Origin: Flavobacterium sp. 123
Lineage (GTDB): Bacteria; Bacteroidota; Bacteroidia; Flavobacteriales; Flavobacteriaceae
NCBI RefSeq assembly: GCF_003634825.1
Contig: NZ_RBXD01000001.1
Span: 394,501-458,500 of the forward strand
Reading direction: 5' to 3'
DNA length: 64,000 bases
Below are positions 53,262-63,971 of the stretch, piece by piece; the stretch's first letter is position 1, and each line of letters begins with the position of its first letter. Position numbers and translations under genes: made by a program. The notes beneath the pieces were generated by a model that was given only the letters and a program-made list of their open reading frames with translations, was not told the DNA's origin and did no database searches.

Positions 53262-56045
53262 ATGCAAATTGACCTTTCTAAACTAGATCCTAAGAAAAAT
53301 ATCATAATTAAGGGAGCGCAAGTTCATAATCTAAAAAATGTAGATGTTGCTATTCCTAGAAATAAACTAGTGGTGATTACCGGACTTTCAGGCTCTGGAA
53401 AGTCAAGTTTAGCATTTGACACTTTATATGCAGAAGGACAACGACGTTATGTAGAAAGTCTATCCTCTTACGCCAGACAATTTTTAGGTAGGTTAGACAA
53501 ACCAAAAGTAGAGTATATCAAAGGAATTGCACCCGCAATTGCTATTGAGCAAAAAGTAAATACGACCAATGCACGTTCAACGGTTGGTACTTCTACAGAA
53601 ATTTACGATTATATTAAATTGCTTTATGCTAGAATTGGAAGAACTTTTTCGCCAGTTTCAGGTCAAGAAGTCAAAAAAAATACCGTTTCTGATGTAATCA
53701 ATGATGTTAAAAATTTTACGCTTGACAGCAAATGGTTACTCCTGGCTCCTATTCATCTCGAAGAAGGAAGACAACTGGAAGACAAACTAAAAGTGCTCTT
53801 ACAACAAGGTTTTTCAAGAATTTTAGTTGGTACAGAAATGGTTCGTTTAGACGATTTACCAAGTTCTCTTGCTCACAAAGATATTCTTCTAATTATTGAC
53901 CGAATAGTTGTAAAAGAGGAAGATGAATTTTACAACCGATTAGCAGATGCAGTTCAAACTGCTTTTTTTGAAGGAAAAGGAATTTGTTACCTACAAGAAC
54001 TTAACTCAGAAAAAAGATACTCCTATTCAAACAATTTTGAAATGGATGGAATGACGTTTTTAGAACCAAATGTTCACTTGTTTAGTTTTAATAATCCTTA
54101 TGGAGCTTGTCCAGTTTGTGAAGGATATGGAAAAATTATTGGTGTTGATGCCGAATTAGTAATTCCTAACACGACTTTATCAATTTACGAAAATGCTATT
54201 TTTCCTTGGCGAGGAGAAAGTATGAGCTGGTTTCGTGATGAACTAGTAAACAACGCCTATAAATTTGACTTTCCAATTCACAAACCTTTTTATCAGTTGA
54301 CAGAGGAACAAAAAGAACTGATTTGGAAAGGAAACAAGTATTTTCAAGGTTTAAATGATTTCTTTAAAGAACTTGAGGAAAAGAATTATAAAATCCAAAA
54401 CCGTGTAATGCTTTCGCGCTACAGAGGCAAAACTAAATGTAATTCCTGCAATGGTAAACGCCTACGCACAGAAGCATCATATGTCAAAATAAATTCTAAA
54501 ACCGTTTCGGACTTAGTTGATTTACCTATAAAACATCTTGTTAGTTTTTTCAAAAACATCGATTTAGATGTGTATGAAAAACAAATTGCGAAACGTTTAT
54601 TGATTGAAATTAACAATCGATTATCTTTTTTAACCGAAGTTGGATTGGATTATTTGACCCTAAATAGAAATTCAGCTTCACTTTCAGGGGGTGAATCACA
54701 GCGTATTAATCTAGCCACTTCATTAGGAAGTAGTCTGGTAGGTTCGATGTATATTTTAGACGAACCTAGTATTGGTTTACACCCAAAAGATACGGAGCGC
54801 TTGATAAAAGTATTGCTATCATTAAGAGATTTAGGCAATACCGTTATTGTGGTGGAACATGATGAAGATATTATGAAAGCGGCCGATATGATTATTGATA
54901 TTGGTCCAGAAGCAGGAACGCTCGGAGGGAATTTAGTTGCTCAAGGTACCTATGAAGAAATATTAAAATCAGCTTCGCTAACTGCTCGCTATTTAAATGG
55001 AGATTTAGAAATTGCTGTTCCAAAGAAAAGAAGACCATTCAAGAATTTCATTGAAATAAAAGGCGCTAGAGAGAACAATCTTCAAAACATTGATGTTACT
55101 TTTCCTTTAGATGTATTGACTGTAATAACAGGTGTTTCTGGAAGCGGAAAAAGTACACTGGTAAAAAAAATTCTGTTTCCTGCAATGCAAAAAAAGCTTG
55201 ATAATGCTGGTGAAAAAGCAGGTCAGTTTACAGAACTTGGAGGCTCTTTTTCGCAAATAAAACATATTGAATATGTAGATCAGAATCCTATTGGTAGAAG
55301 TTCACGCTCCAATCCTGTCACTTATATCAAAGCGTATGATGACATTAGAGAATTGTATGCTAAAGAAAAACTTTCTAAAATAAGAGGATATCAAGCTAAA
55401 CATTTTTCTTTTAATGTCGATGGTGGAAGATGTGAAACTTGCAAAGGAGAAGGCTCTATTAATGTAGAAATGGTATTCATGGCTGATGTACAATTGCCGT
55501 GTGAAACTTGTAATGGAAAACGATTCAAAAAAGAAGTTCTAGAAGTCTATTTTGAAGGCAAGAATATCAATGATATTTTAACAATGACTATTGATGACTC
55601 GATAGCATTCTTTAAAGAAACTAAACAAAATAAAATCACACAAAAACTACAACCACTTCAGGATGTTGGATTAGGATACGTTCAATTAGGGCAATCTTCA
55701 TCAACATTATCTGGTGGTGAAGCGCAACGTATTAAGTTGGCTTCGTTTTTAGTAAAAGGAGCTACAAAAGACAAAGCTTTATTTGTATTTGACGAACCAA
55801 CAACTGGATTACACTTTCATGACATCAAAAAACTATTAGCGTCATTCGATGCATTGATAGAAAAAGGGCATTCGATACTTGTAATTGAACACAATCTTGA
55901 TTTGATAAAATGTGCAGATTGGATTATTGATCTTGGACCAGAAGGTGGCGAAAATGGAGGTAAGTTATTGGCCACAGGAACTCCTGAGAATATTGTAAAA
56001 ATAGATGAATCTATAACAGGAAAATATTTAAGAGAAAAGTTATAA
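53262..56045 (+). CDS. uvrA: Excinuclease ABC subunit UvrA
   Basis: 927 residues, near the usual 940. ABC-1: [19 protein letters not shown] near 42-60 and the [12 protein letters not shown] signature with [10 protein letters not shown] near 470-510. ABC-2: GVSGSGKST near 624, [12 protein letters not shown] near 820 and [12 protein letters not shown]. Zinc fingers: CPVCEGYG with NSCNGKRL, and CETCKGEG with CETCNGKRF. UvrA scans DNA for bulky damage and loads UvrB for nucleotide excision repair. Single gene, with its own promoter. Confidence 0.97.
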   Translation: MQIDLSKLDPKKNIIIKGAQVHNLKNVDVAIPRNKLVVITGLSGSGKSSLAFDTLYAEGQRRYVESLSSYARQFLGRLDKPKVEYIKGIAPAIAIEQKVNTTNARSTVGTSTEIYDYIKLLYARIGRTFSPVSGQEVKKNTVSDVINDVKNFTLDSKWLLLAPIHLEEGRQLEDKLKVLLQQGFSRILVGTEMVRLDDLPSSLAHKDILLIIDRIVVKEEDEFYNRLADAVQTAFFEGKGICYLQELNSEKRYSYSNNFEMDGMTFLEPNVHLFSFNNPYGACPVCEGYGKIIGVDAELVIPNTTLSIYENAIFPWRGESMSWFRDELVNNAYKFDFPIHKPFYQLTEEQKELIWKGNKYFQGLNDFFKELEEKNYKIQNRVMLSRYRGKTKCNSCNGKRLRTEASYVKINSKTVSDLVDLPIKHLVSFFKNIDLDVYEKQIAKRLLIEINNRLSFLTEVGLDYLTLNRNSASLSGGESQRINLATSLGSSLVGSMYILDEPSIGLHPKDTERLIKVLLSLRDLGNTVIVVEHDEDIMKAADMIIDIGPEAGTLGGNLVAQGTYEEILKSASLTARYLNGDLEIAVPKKRRPFKNFIEIKGARENNLQNIDVTFPLDVLTVITGVSGSGKSTLVKKILFPAMQKKLDNAGEKAGQFTELGGSFSQIKHIEYVDQNPIGRSSRSNPVTYIKAYDDIRELYAKEKLSKIRGYQAKHFSFNVDGGRCETCKGEGSINVEMVFMADVQLPCETCNGKRFKKEVLEVYFEGKNINDILTMTIDDSIAFFKETKQNKITQKLQPLQDVGLGYVQLGQSSSTLSGGEAQRIKLASFLVKGATKDKALFVFDEPTTGLHFHDIKKLLASFDALIEKGHSILVIEHNLDLIKCADWIIDLGPEGGENGGKLLATGTPENIVKIDESITGKYLREKL

Positions 56046-56046
56046 A

Positions 56047-56343
56047 CTATCCAATGTAGCAATCTTCTTGAAAAACATTTCCGTCTTCATCTAAGGCTAC
56101 TAATATCTTTTTGGTTTTAGAAACATAGGTTAAATAAATCCATGGAATAAACCAAAGTCCAAAAGTAAAACAAGAAATCAAAAAATTAAATCCATGATTA
56201 ATCTGTTTTCCTTTTTTGGATAAAATAGCAAAAGGCAATTTATCATTGAGTTCCTCTAGAATAAATCCTTTATGAATTTTATTCGCAATTGATTTAGAGA
56301 AATTTTGAAAACTCTCTTCATTTATTAATTGAGTCCCTTTCAT
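56047..56343 (-). CDS. Small membrane protein of unknown function
   Basis: 98 residues. A cytosolic N-terminal half is followed by one or two hydrophobic segments (about 53-72, FLISCFTFGLWFIPWIYLTY). The ending KKILVALDEDGNVFQED may be a small beta hairpin. No family recognised. Convergent with uvrA, one base apart. Confidence 0.55.
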   Translation of the reverse strand: MKGTQLINEESFQNFSKSIANKIHKGFILEELNDKLPFAILSKKGKQINHGFNFLISCFTFGLWFIPWIYLTYVSKTKKILVALDEDGNVFQEDCYIG

Positions 56344-56463
56344 AAACGTTGAATTTAGTTTGTTCCCATTTTTAAAATATCTATTTAAAGATACTTTACA
56401 AAAATAGGCAATACCTAAAGTTCATACCATACCCACTTTTAGTGATTTTATAAGTAAAAGAGT

Positions 56464-57933
56464 TTATTTTTGGATTTTCAATTTTTTGAATACAACATTC
56501 AATGCTTGATTTATTTCAGGAGAAATAACAAATTTATAGTTGACATAAACATATAATATTGTCACTAAAACGGACTTCATTCCTATAGCAATAATAGGAT
56601 GAAAGGGAAATTTCCAAAAATAAAACAGTAAGAATATAACAAATGTTATCCCAATAGAATAGAGTGTTTGATTTGTAAAAGGATACAAATGCATTCGTTT
56701 GACAACAAAAAGTAATTTGGCTATACTATATAAAGTTATCGATAATAAAGTAGCAAAAGCAGAACCAATTATACCGTATCGTGGTATAAAAAACATATTT
56801 AAACTAATAGTTAAAAAGACTAGCATAAGTCCTAAAAACAAAACCATTCGGTAGTATTTTGAATTAAAAATAATAGCATTATTATTCCCTAATATCAAAT
56901 CAAAATATTTAGAAAGCCCAATCATAAAAACAACCATAATCCCTCCTGCATATTCTTTTGGTACCAATTCGTATAATTGATCTATGTTTACAAAAATACA
57001 TAGCATAACAAATCCTCCAACCATTTGAAGATTAATCGAAGTCTTTTTGTACAAATCATTAAGTTCATCATGTTTGTTTTCGTGCATCAGTTTAGCGGTA
57101 ATAGGATACACGATTTGATGCATTGCACGACTTGGAACCGAGATTACCAAAGCAATATAAGTAGCAACTGAATAATACGCAATATTCTCAATTTTCATAT
57201 ATTGATTAAGAATCATTTTATCTCCATCCAAAAGTAAATTAGCCACACTTCCTGACAAAATGATATAAAAAGAATACTCCATTATACCTTTGACATTTTC
57301 TGGAATACTAAATTGAAAAACGGGTTTCTTAATATAAAAGGCATAAAACATAGTCACTAATAATGCCAATAAATATATACCCGCGGTCAAATATGTAAAT
57401 TCAACTACAGTAATCCATTTAAGGTATACTGCTATTAAAGCTCCTAAAAACAAGAGTCGCAAACCAACTTCTTTAATGAAATTTCCAAAAACAGAATGCA
57501 TATGTACTCTTGCCCAAGCATAGAAAATTTCAAAATAAGCCATACACAAGGCTATGAAAGGAATTAACCAAACAAAGGTTTTAACTACTGGATTTTCTTT
57601 CGACAAAAAGCTTGTTATATCATCATAAAAAAACAAGGATATTAAAACTAACGGAATACACAGCAGTAAAGGAAATAGCACTGTAAAAGATAAAAATTCA
57701 GAACGCTCTTTTTCCGTTTTATATTGCGAATAATATTTTACTAATGTGTTTTGCATCCCAATAGCAAAAAGTGGCATAATTACATTTGCCGAAGAAACTA
57801 AATAGTTCGATAAAGCATAATAAGTAGCTCCTAAAAAAACGGGATATAAATAAATTGTATTTATGGCACCAATCCCAAAACCAATGTATGTTATTATTGT
57901 ATTCTTTAAAGATTGATTTAATACTATTCCCAT
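56464..57933 (-). CDS. Polysaccharide flippase (Wzx/MATE-like, MVF superfamily)
   Basis: 489 residues, almost all in hydrophobic segments (about 12-14). The start GIVLNQSLKNTIITYIGFGIGAINTIYLYPVFLG and the loop with SNYLVSSANVIMPLF resemble the lipopolysaccharide/O-antigen flippase family. It should transfer lipid-linked sugar chains across the inner membrane. The glycosyltransferase gene lies 27 bases upstream on the same strand, so both probably act in cell-surface glycan synthesis. Confidence 0.85.
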   Translation of the reverse strand: MGIVLNQSLKNTIITYIGFGIGAINTIYLYPVFLGATYYALSNYLVSSANVIMPLFAIGMQNTLVKYYSQYKTEKERSEFLSFTVLFPLLLCIPLVLISLFFYDDITSFLSKENPVVKTFVWLIPFIALCMAYFEIFYAWARVHMHSVFGNFIKEVGLRLLFLGALIAVYLKWITVVEFTYLTAGIYLLALLVTMFYAFYIKKPVFQFSIPENVKGIMEYSFYIILSGSVANLLLDGDKMILNQYMKIENIAYYSVATYIALVISVPSRAMHQIVYPITAKLMHENKHDELNDLYKKTSINLQMVGGFVMLCIFVNIDQLYELVPKEYAGGIMVVFMIGLSKYFDLILGNNNAIIFNSKYYRMVLFLGLMLVFLTISLNMFFIPRYGIIGSAFATLLSITLYSIAKLLFVVKRMHLYPFTNQTLYSIGITFVIFLLFYFWKFPFHPIIAIGMKSVLVTILYVYVNYKFVISPEINQALNVVFKKLKIQK

Positions 57934-57960
57934 TTTAGGATTTTAAGGTTTAAAATTGTG

Positions 57961-59247
57961 TTATTTCTGAATCAGTTTAGCCAATTCTTTCGTTAGATTT
58001 TTTCTGGAATAATGCTGTAATCCTATTCCGTTTACTTGCAATTTACCTTCTAAAAACTGGTTATAAAAGTCCAAAATTACACTTTTTAGTTTCATTTTTT
58101 CAGAATAGTCAAAGAATACGCCTGTATTTGTATTGGTTATAATTTCCGCAAAATCGGAATCCTTTGGGCCAATAGCCACTATTGGTCGGTCAGAAACCAT
58201 ATATTCAAATAATTTACCCGGAATAATACTTTTGGTATCCTGTGAATCAATTTCTATCAACAACAAAACCTGAGAATTTCTTTGATGAGCAATTGCTTCG
58301 GTGTGCGATACATACCCTAAATTATTAACATATCCATTTAATCCATATTGAGAGATGGTTTCTAAAACTTCCTGACTCACCGCACCAATTAATTTTATTT
58401 CTAAATGAGACTTAAAATCAGGGATTTCATGAAGTAATTCAACCAAACTTTCCCATAAAATCAAAGGATTTCTTTCGGATAGAAATGACCCAATATGAGC
58501 TAAACTAAATTTAGTATCTAAGGTTTGTTTTGCTACTTCTTCGGTATCATATCCATTGGTAATAACCGCAATTGGTTTACTAGTAATGGCTTGAAATTCG
58601 GTTTTTGTAGTTTTACTGGTAACGATAATTGTATCGGCTGAATTCAATACTTTATGCTCTAACGCCTTGTGTTTATTAGCCGCATACTTAGACAATCGCA
58701 ATGCTTTATGATACCCAATCGTGGTCCATGGATCTCTGAAATCAGCAAACCATTTTACATTCAATTTTTCTTTTAATTCTAATCCAATAAGATGTAAACT
58801 ATGAGGTGGTCCCGAAGTTACAATGGTATCAATATTATGCTCTAAAATGTATTTCTCTAAATACGAAACTGATGGTTTTACCCAAAAAATACGGGCATCC
58901 GGTATAAACAAATTTCCTCGAATCCAAAGAAAGGTTTTATCCAAAAAAGATTGTTTCTTTTTATTGGGAATAATTCCAGAACTGATTTTTTTGGTTTTAT
59001 TCTTCGAAAAGAAAGAAGCCAATTGATAGGGTTCAAAAATTTTATGTTTTACTATAATGGCTTTATCCGAAACTTCATTTACTAATGCTTCATCAACAAT
59101 AGGATAGGTTGGATTTTCTGGAATATATACAGTGGGCAGAATACCAAAATCTGGCAAATATTTTACAAACTTAAGCCAACGTTGCACTCCTGGCCCTCCT
59201 GCTGGTGGCCAATAATAGGTAATTATTAATAGTTTTTTTTGTTCCAA
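57961..59247 (-). CDS. Glycosyltransferase, GT-B fold (family 4-like)
   Basis: 428 residues. The start codon appears to be TTG at 59247. The N-terminal domain begins LLIITYYWPPAGGPGVQRWLKFVKYL, typical of this kind. The C-terminal half has the donor-binding region with SRLEI-like IKLIGAVSQEVLE, LGYVSHTEAIAHQRNSQVLLL and IIPGKLFEYMVSDRPIVAIGP, where the Glu acts on the nucleotide-sugar. No membrane segment. The sugar and acceptor are unknown. Followed on the same strand by the flippase gene. Confidence 0.85.
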   Translation of the reverse strand: MEQKKLLIITYYWPPAGGPGVQRWLKFVKYLPDFGILPTVYIPENPTYPIVDEALVNEVSDKAIIVKHKIFEPYQLASFFSKNKTKKISSGIIPNKKKQSFLDKTFLWIRGNLFIPDARIFWVKPSVSYLEKYILEHNIDTIVTSGPPHSLHLIGLELKEKLNVKWFADFRDPWTTIGYHKALRLSKYAANKHKALEHKVLNSADTIIVTSKTTKTEFQAITSKPIAVITNGYDTEEVAKQTLDTKFSLAHIGSFLSERNPLILWESLVELLHEIPDFKSHLEIKLIGAVSQEVLETISQYGLNGYVNNLGYVSHTEAIAHQRNSQVLLLIEIDSQDTKSIIPGKLFEYMVSDRPIVAIGPKDSDFAEIITNTNTGVFFDYSEKMKLKSVILDFYNQFLEGKLQVNGIGLQHYSRKNLTKELAKLIQK

Positions 59248-59272
59248 GTTTCAGGTTTACTATTTTTTAAAT

Positions 59273-59298
59273 TTATAAGTTTAATTTTAAACTTATAA
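59273..59298. repeat. 12-bp perfect inverted repeat
   Basis: TTATAAGTTTAA (59273-59284) and TTAAACTTATAA (59287-59298) with a 2-base centre, between the nucleotidyltransferase pair and the glycosyltransferase. It may be an operator or a terminator of the pair; it has no T-run. Confidence 0.5.
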
Positions 59299-59343
59299 TA
59301 TGCACAGACTATTCACTAGTAAAAAATTGTTCAACAACAATTT

Positions 59344-59808
59344 TTAATCCTTCTTTTTATTTAGTTTTTCTAACTCTTCAATATCTAAAATATCTTTAGG
59401 ACGATTTGTGGCTTTTTTAGCTTTTATCAAATTATCATAATCTAAAAAATATACTGGAATTTCTTTCAGGAAAACAATAGTTGAATTTTGCAGTAAATTA
59501 TCAAATTTTTCATTTTCTAATCCTTTAATAGAAGTCATTACATCTAACCTCAACCCATAAGAAATAGTAAAATCTGTAAATCCTACAACAAATTGCATGG
59601 TTTCAAGTGATTCAAAATCTCCAATTCCAATTGCTGCAAAAGCAAGACGAAGATTTTTTCTATTTTCAATAGTATCTTCAATCAATAAATCAATATCACC
59701 TGTGTTTCTGGTATACCCATAAATATTTACTGCTAATCCGCCAATAGTTAGATAACGAACATTATATTCATTGAGTTTTTCCCAAATATCTAAAATTTCT
59801 TGAAGCAT
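59344..59808 (-). CDS. Nucleotidyltransferase-fold protein (AbiEii/DUF6036-like)
   Basis: 154 residues. LTIGGLAVNIYGYTRNTGDIDLLI carries the nucleotidyltransferase signature: GG at 23-24 and the metal-binding Asp38 and Asp40 of DxD. DVMTSIKGL near 89 may give the third Asp. The C-terminal tail is KATNRPKDILDIEEL, as in AbiEii-type toxins. The start ATG overlaps the stop of the upstream 52-residue gene (TAATG). Whether it is a toxin, an antitoxin or a housekeeping enzyme cannot be decided. Confidence 0.78.
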   Translation of the reverse strand: MLQEILDIWEKLNEYNVRYLTIGGLAVNIYGYTRNTGDIDLLIEDTIENRKNLRLAFAAIGIGDFESLETMQFVVGFTDFTISYGLRLDVMTSIKGLENEKFDNLLQNSTIVFLKEIPVYFLDYDNLIKAKKATNRPKDILDIEELEKLNKKKD

Positions 59809-59966
59809 TATTTTTTCTGAATAATTCTTGGTGCTGTTTTTAAGGCATACGAAATCTCAACCAAAACCATAAATCGTTCTAATCTTTCAGCATATGTTTT
59901 TTGCAAATCAGAAACTTCAATTTCTTTTTGCATTAATTTATTTTCTTTTTTATGTAAAGATTTCAT
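59808..59966 (-). CDS. Small helical partner of the nucleotidyltransferase
   Basis: 52 residues, short and basic (MKSLHKKENKLMQKEIEV...), with a helix TYAERLERFMVLVEISYAL. It is translationally coupled to the nucleotidyltransferase gene (TAATG overlap). No family recognised. Such two-gene units are common among toxin-antitoxin modules, with a small regulator first. Confidence 0.6.
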   Translation of the reverse strand: MKSLHKKENKLMQKEIEVSDLQKTYAERLERFMVLVEISYALKTAPRIIQKK

Positions 59967-59999
59967 ATTCAAATGTACAATTTTAGTAAAACAATCAGA

Positions 60000-62441
60000 C
60001 TAATTCTCATTGTCTTTACTCTTTTGTTTTCCTCTTTGTTCAAAATAAATCCCACCTACTAACAATATCAAAATGCAAACAGAACTTATTAATGCAATTG
60101 TACTTCCTGTTTGAACTACTTGCGGTTCAAACTTAAATTCTATAGTATGATTTCCTGATGGAATTTTTAATGCTCTTAAAACATAATTAGCCTGAAAAAC
60201 ATCAGTTTTATTTCCGTCTATATAAGCATTCCAACCATTTTTATAATACATTTCAGAAAAAACAGCAACTCCTTCATGTGAATTAGTAGCAGAATATTTT
60301 AAATAATTGGGTTTATAAACATCTAATTTTATTACAGCTGAACTGTCTTTAACAAAGCTTTTAGGATCTGATTTAAATCTAGAACCAAACTCAAAATCAT
60401 TTACAACTGCTACGTTTTTAGAATCTAAGTGATCTAAAGCTTTCATCTCATTATCAGCAGAATCCACTAATTCAATCTGTCTTACAAACCAGGCATTTCC
60501 ATTAATTTCTGGATTTAAAGTTGGAAATTCTTTCCCTTCTTTATCGGCTTGAATTACATACTTAACATTAAGCATGTTCAAGATTTCTAAATTATTTTTA
60601 GCAATTTGATAATCAAATAATTGCTGCATTCTTCTTGGTTTCACTGCGCTATACCCTCCAATAGACTTATGGAAGTACGATGCTCTAGCGCTTGATAAAT
60701 TACCCGAAACTTCAAAAACTCGGTAATGAGTTGTGTCCTGTAAAATCTGAGCATCAGTAGGTGTTTCTTGAAAAGGAACTGCAACTTCTCTTCCGCTTAC
60801 AAAATCTTTTCCTGAAACATATCTTTTATCTACAAAAAACAAATCAAAAATCATCAAAAGTCCTACTACTATTATAGCGGTATTTTGAGCAAATCTATTT
60901 TTAATAAACAACCATAATATTCCTGCTGAAACTAAAATAAAGAAAGCGGAACGCAATAAATCAGCACTATAAAGACTTTTTCTGTCTGCTTTTAATGCAT
61001 CGACAAAACTAGGTCCGTAGGTCTGTAAAAAATAGCTGTCACCACTTCCAGAGAAACTAAACATGCTTTTGCACAAAAACAAAATAACAATAACTCCCAA
61101 ACCAAAAATTCCAGTTTGAACCAATCCCTTAGTTTGTTGTTCTTTTTCGGACATAAAAAAAGATTGCAATCCCATAATTGCCAAAACTGGAAAACATAAT
61201 TCTAATAGAACTTGTATTGATGAAACAGCTCTAAACTTATTATACATGGGAACATGATCTATAAAAAAGTCTGTCAAAAGAGCAAAGTTTTTCCCCCATG
61301 AAAGTATTAATGCAAACATTGCGCCTGCAAAAAACACATATTTTATTTTTCGTTTGTCAATAAATAAAGCTAAAACTGCCAAAAAGAAAACCACAACCCC
61401 AATGTAAGCTGGTGCGGCAACAATAGGCTGATCTCCCCAATAGGTTGGTAATCCCGAAACAAAATCGCTTGCTTGTGCTTCTGGTACCCCTTGACCAATC
61501 ATGAATTCATACATGCTACTATCTGTCCCTACTGCTTCACTATTAGAGCCTCCAAAAAGTCTTGGAGCAATAAGATTGAAACTTTCGGTGATTCCGTAAC
61601 TGTACTCCGTAATATAATCTCTGGATAGCGCACTGTTTCCAACAATTTTAGAACCATCTGGATTAAAAGTCAATTCGCTTTTTCCACGCGTGCTAAAATC
61701 AGTATATTCTGTAGTCGCTAATAAATTAGTTGCATTTGCTCCAATAGCAAATATACCTGCCACGGCTAATACACCACAAGAGGTTAACAGTTCTTTATAT
61801 TGTTTCTCTTTTACTGCTTGATAAATAAAATAACCTGAAAGTATCAATAAGAAAATCAATAAATAATAGGTCATTTGGAAGTGATTCGCATTAATTTCTA
61901 AGGCTGTTGCAAACAAAGTAATCAATCCTCCCAGAATATATTTTCGTTGAAAAACCAATATAAAACCAGCAATAACTAATGGCATATACCCAATTGCATG
62001 CGCTTTGGCATTGTGTCCGACACCAAGAATTATAATCAAATAGGTTGAAAAACCAAAAGCGATAGCGCCAAAAAAAGCTTTAAGAGGATCTACTTTTAAA
62101 ACCAATAACAACCCATAAAACCCAATAAAATAAAGAAATAAATAATCTGCTGGGCGAGGTAGAAATCGCAAAGCATCATCAATAGCTCCGATATAATCGT
62201 GTGGGTATTTTGCTCCTAACTGATACGTTGGCATACCGCCAAAAGCCGAGTTAGTCCAGTAAGGCTCTTCATGATCTGAGGCTCTAAAATCATTTTGCTC
62301 TTTAGCCATACCTGTATATTGAGCAATATCTGATTGAAAGATTTGCTTGCCTTGCAATACAGGATAAAAATAGATAAGAGAAATGAGGACAAAACCAATT
62401 AGGGCTAGCGCGTGTGGATAGAACTTATTTATTATTTTCAA
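60000..62441 (-). CDS. YfhO-type integral membrane protein
   Basis: 813 residues. At least 11 hydrophobic segments (first at 11-30, then about 100-240, 335-400, 430-450, 485-525) and a large outer domain at about 530-780. The FSTYLIIILGVGHNAKAHAIGY and the outer segment VYKPNYLKYSATNSHEG fit YfhO (DUF6044/DUF2079-like), a relative of glycosyltransferases of the GT-C type that add sugars from a lipid carrier to cell-surface polymers. The start appears to be TTG (62441), as the first residues of the signal-like helix are in frame and no ATG is near. Confidence 0.82.
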   Translation of the reverse strand: MKIINKFYPHALALIGFVLISLIYFYPVLQGKQIFQSDIAQYTGMAKEQNDFRASDHEEPYWTNSAFGGMPTYQLGAKYPHDYIGAIDDALRFLPRPADYLFLYFIGFYGLLLVLKVDPLKAFFGAIAFGFSTYLIIILGVGHNAKAHAIGYMPLVIAGFILVFQRKYILGGLITLFATALEINANHFQMTYYLLIFLLILSGYFIYQAVKEKQYKELLTSCGVLAVAGIFAIGANATNLLATTEYTDFSTRGKSELTFNPDGSKIVGNSALSRDYITEYSYGITESFNLIAPRLFGGSNSEAVGTDSSMYEFMIGQGVPEAQASDFVSGLPTYWGDQPIVAAPAYIGVVVFFLAVLALFIDKRKIKYVFFAGAMFALILSWGKNFALLTDFFIDHVPMYNKFRAVSSIQVLLELCFPVLAIMGLQSFFMSEKEQQTKGLVQTGIFGLGVIVILFLCKSMFSFSGSGDSYFLQTYGPSFVDALKADRKSLYSADLLRSAFFILVSAGILWLFIKNRFAQNTAIIVVGLLMIFDLFFVDKRYVSGKDFVSGREVAVPFQETPTDAQILQDTTHYRVFEVSGNLSSARASYFHKSIGGYSAVKPRRMQQLFDYQIAKNNLEILNMLNVKYVIQADKEGKEFPTLNPEINGNAWFVRQIELVDSADNEMKALDHLDSKNVAVVNDFEFGSRFKSDPKSFVKDSSAVIKLDVYKPNYLKYSATNSHEGVAVFSEMYYKNGWNAYIDGNKTDVFQANYVLRALKIPSGNHTIEFKFEPQVVQTGSTIALISSVCILILLVGGIYFEQRGKQKSKDNEN

Positions 62442-62490
62442 TTTAAAACGGTTTGGATTAGAGTATCAACGAATAGTATAAACGACAAAT

Positions 62491-62772
62491 TTAATCTATT
62501 TCTTCGTAATCAACGTAATCCCCTACTTTTTTGGTTTCGCGAGGATTTTTAGCATGGGTAGTATCATATATAACCTCATCCTTATTGGAAGATTTCTGCC
62601 AAGAACTATCTTGGGCATATTGTTGCTGTTGTTGAAAACTCTCTCCTGCTTTTTCTACTACTTTTTTAACGATTAATGGCAAAAATAATTTGGCCAAAAA
62701 CTTAAAAATATAATAGAAAGCCATAATATAAAATATCGTTTCTATGAAACCCGTGAATGAGGCTGTTTGCAT
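62491..62772 (-). CDS. DUF4834 family protein
   Basis: 93 residues from the ATG at 62772; the frame extends upstream but the added residues are not family-like. One membrane segment (about 8-34), then a Gln-rich, polar tail (SFQQQQQYAQ) and a C-terminal end KKVGDYVDYEEID, which is characteristic of DUF4834 in flavobacteria. Function unknown. It precedes the YfhO-type gene by 49 bases on the same strand. Confidence 0.8.
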   Translation of the reverse strand: MQTASFTGFIETIFYIMAFYYIFKFLAKLFLPLIVKKVVEKAGESFQQQQQYAQDSSWQKSSNKDEVIYDTTHAKNPRETKKVGDYVDYEEID

Positions 62773-62864
62773 AATCAAATAATTTTTTTTCAAAATTAAT
62801 AAATTCATCCCGAACCTTCGGGACAAAATTAAAATATCATTCTTAAATAAATAATAAAATATAG

Positions 62865-62872
62865 TACATTTG
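62865..62872 (+). promoter_or_regulatory. -7 box TACATTTG
   Basis: Exact TAnnTTTG match, 37 bases before the outer-membrane protein gene at 62910. Confidence 0.4.
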
Positions 62873-62909
62873 AAATGCGTTATTACTTTTTAACCCCTAA
62901 AAAAATAAT

Positions 62910-63845
62910 ATGTTCAAATTCAAAAGTACAGTTGTTGTTGCGCTTCTCATGATTCCAATGCTTAATTATGCACAACACACCGATGAAATAAACTCAAATA
63001 GACCTGGCGAAACAATGTCTGCTTTTTCAGTTGGAAAATCAGTTTTCCAAATAGAAACAGGTATTTACGGTATTACTGAGAAACATAATTTATTGAATTA
63101 TGATGCCAATGGTTTTGGAGTTGATGCTACTTTACGATGGGGTTTATTTATGGAAAGATTAGAATTTGTAGCGGATTTACAATACCAAAATGAAAAAGTT
63201 AACGCCCTTTTTAGTAGCACAGAAAAATCTGCATTAAAGCAAACTGTCCTTGGCGCTAAATATCTGATTTACGATCCTTTCAAGAATTACGAAAAAAAAG
63301 TCAATCTTTATAGCTGGAAAGCCAACCACGCTTTTAACTGGCATCAGTTAATTCCTGCCGTATCAGTATTTGCAGGTGCTAATCTGACTTTTTCAGATAA
63401 TCCATATTCTTTTTCTCCTGATGGAACTATTTCACCAAAAATAATGTTGATTACTCAAAACCATTTTGGTGACGGAACCTGGGTTTTTGTAACTAACATT
63501 ATCGCTGATTACATCTCAACGGACTACCCTAGCTATGGTTATGTACTAACACTTACAAAAGGATTCAATGACAAATGGTCTGGTTTTATAGAAAATCAAG
63601 GTTATAAAAGCGATTTTTATAGCGATGCTATTGTTAGAACTGGTGCCGCTTATTTAATAAATAAAGACACTCAAATTGACGCTTCAATAAGCACTAATTT
63701 CAAAGATACTCCATCGATATTATATGGTGGCGTAGGTATTTCTTGGCGATATGATGCAAATTACAAAGAAGTACGAATGGATGTTGATAGTGGCGACTCC
63801 AATAAAAAAGCACTTCGACGAGCTAAAAAGACTAAAAGAGGATAA
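62910..63845 (+). CDS. Outer-membrane beta-barrel protein (transporter-like)
   Basis: 311 residues with a signal peptide ending at NYAQ (about residue 21). The mature protein starts with NSNRPGETMSAFSVGKSVFQIETG and then shows alternating strands, as in the MetA-pathway-of-phenol-degradation type barrel family. The C-terminal 20 residues are Lys/Arg-rich (ALRRAKKTKRG), unusual for a barrel end. Substrate unknown. It is followed by a terminator. Confidence 0.75.
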   Translation: MFKFKSTVVVALLMIPMLNYAQHTDEINSNRPGETMSAFSVGKSVFQIETGIYGITEKHNLLNYDANGFGVDATLRWGLFMERLEFVADLQYQNEKVNALFSSTEKSALKQTVLGAKYLIYDPFKNYEKKVNLYSWKANHAFNWHQLIPAVSVFAGANLTFSDNPYSFSPDGTISPKIMLITQNHFGDGTWVFVTNIIADYISTDYPSYGYVLTLTKGFNDKWSGFIENQGYKSDFYSDAIVRTGAAYLINKDTQIDASISTNFKDTPSILYGGVGISWRYDANYKEVRMDVDSGDSNKKALRRAKKTKRG

Positions 63846-63875
63846 ATCTAAATAAAACAAATGCTTCAAACCTTA

Positions 63876-63904
63876 AAAGCCCATTAATTTGGGCTTTTTT
63901 TTAT
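63876..63904 (+). terminator. Rho-independent terminator
   Basis: AAAGCCCA (63876-63883) and TGGGCTTT (63890-63897) with a following T-run. Confidence 0.85.
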
Positions 63905-63971
63905 GTCGCTTTTTTATTCTGTCAAAGTTAGTTATATTCGTGGCGTTGTCTTAAAACAAAACATTTTCTCA

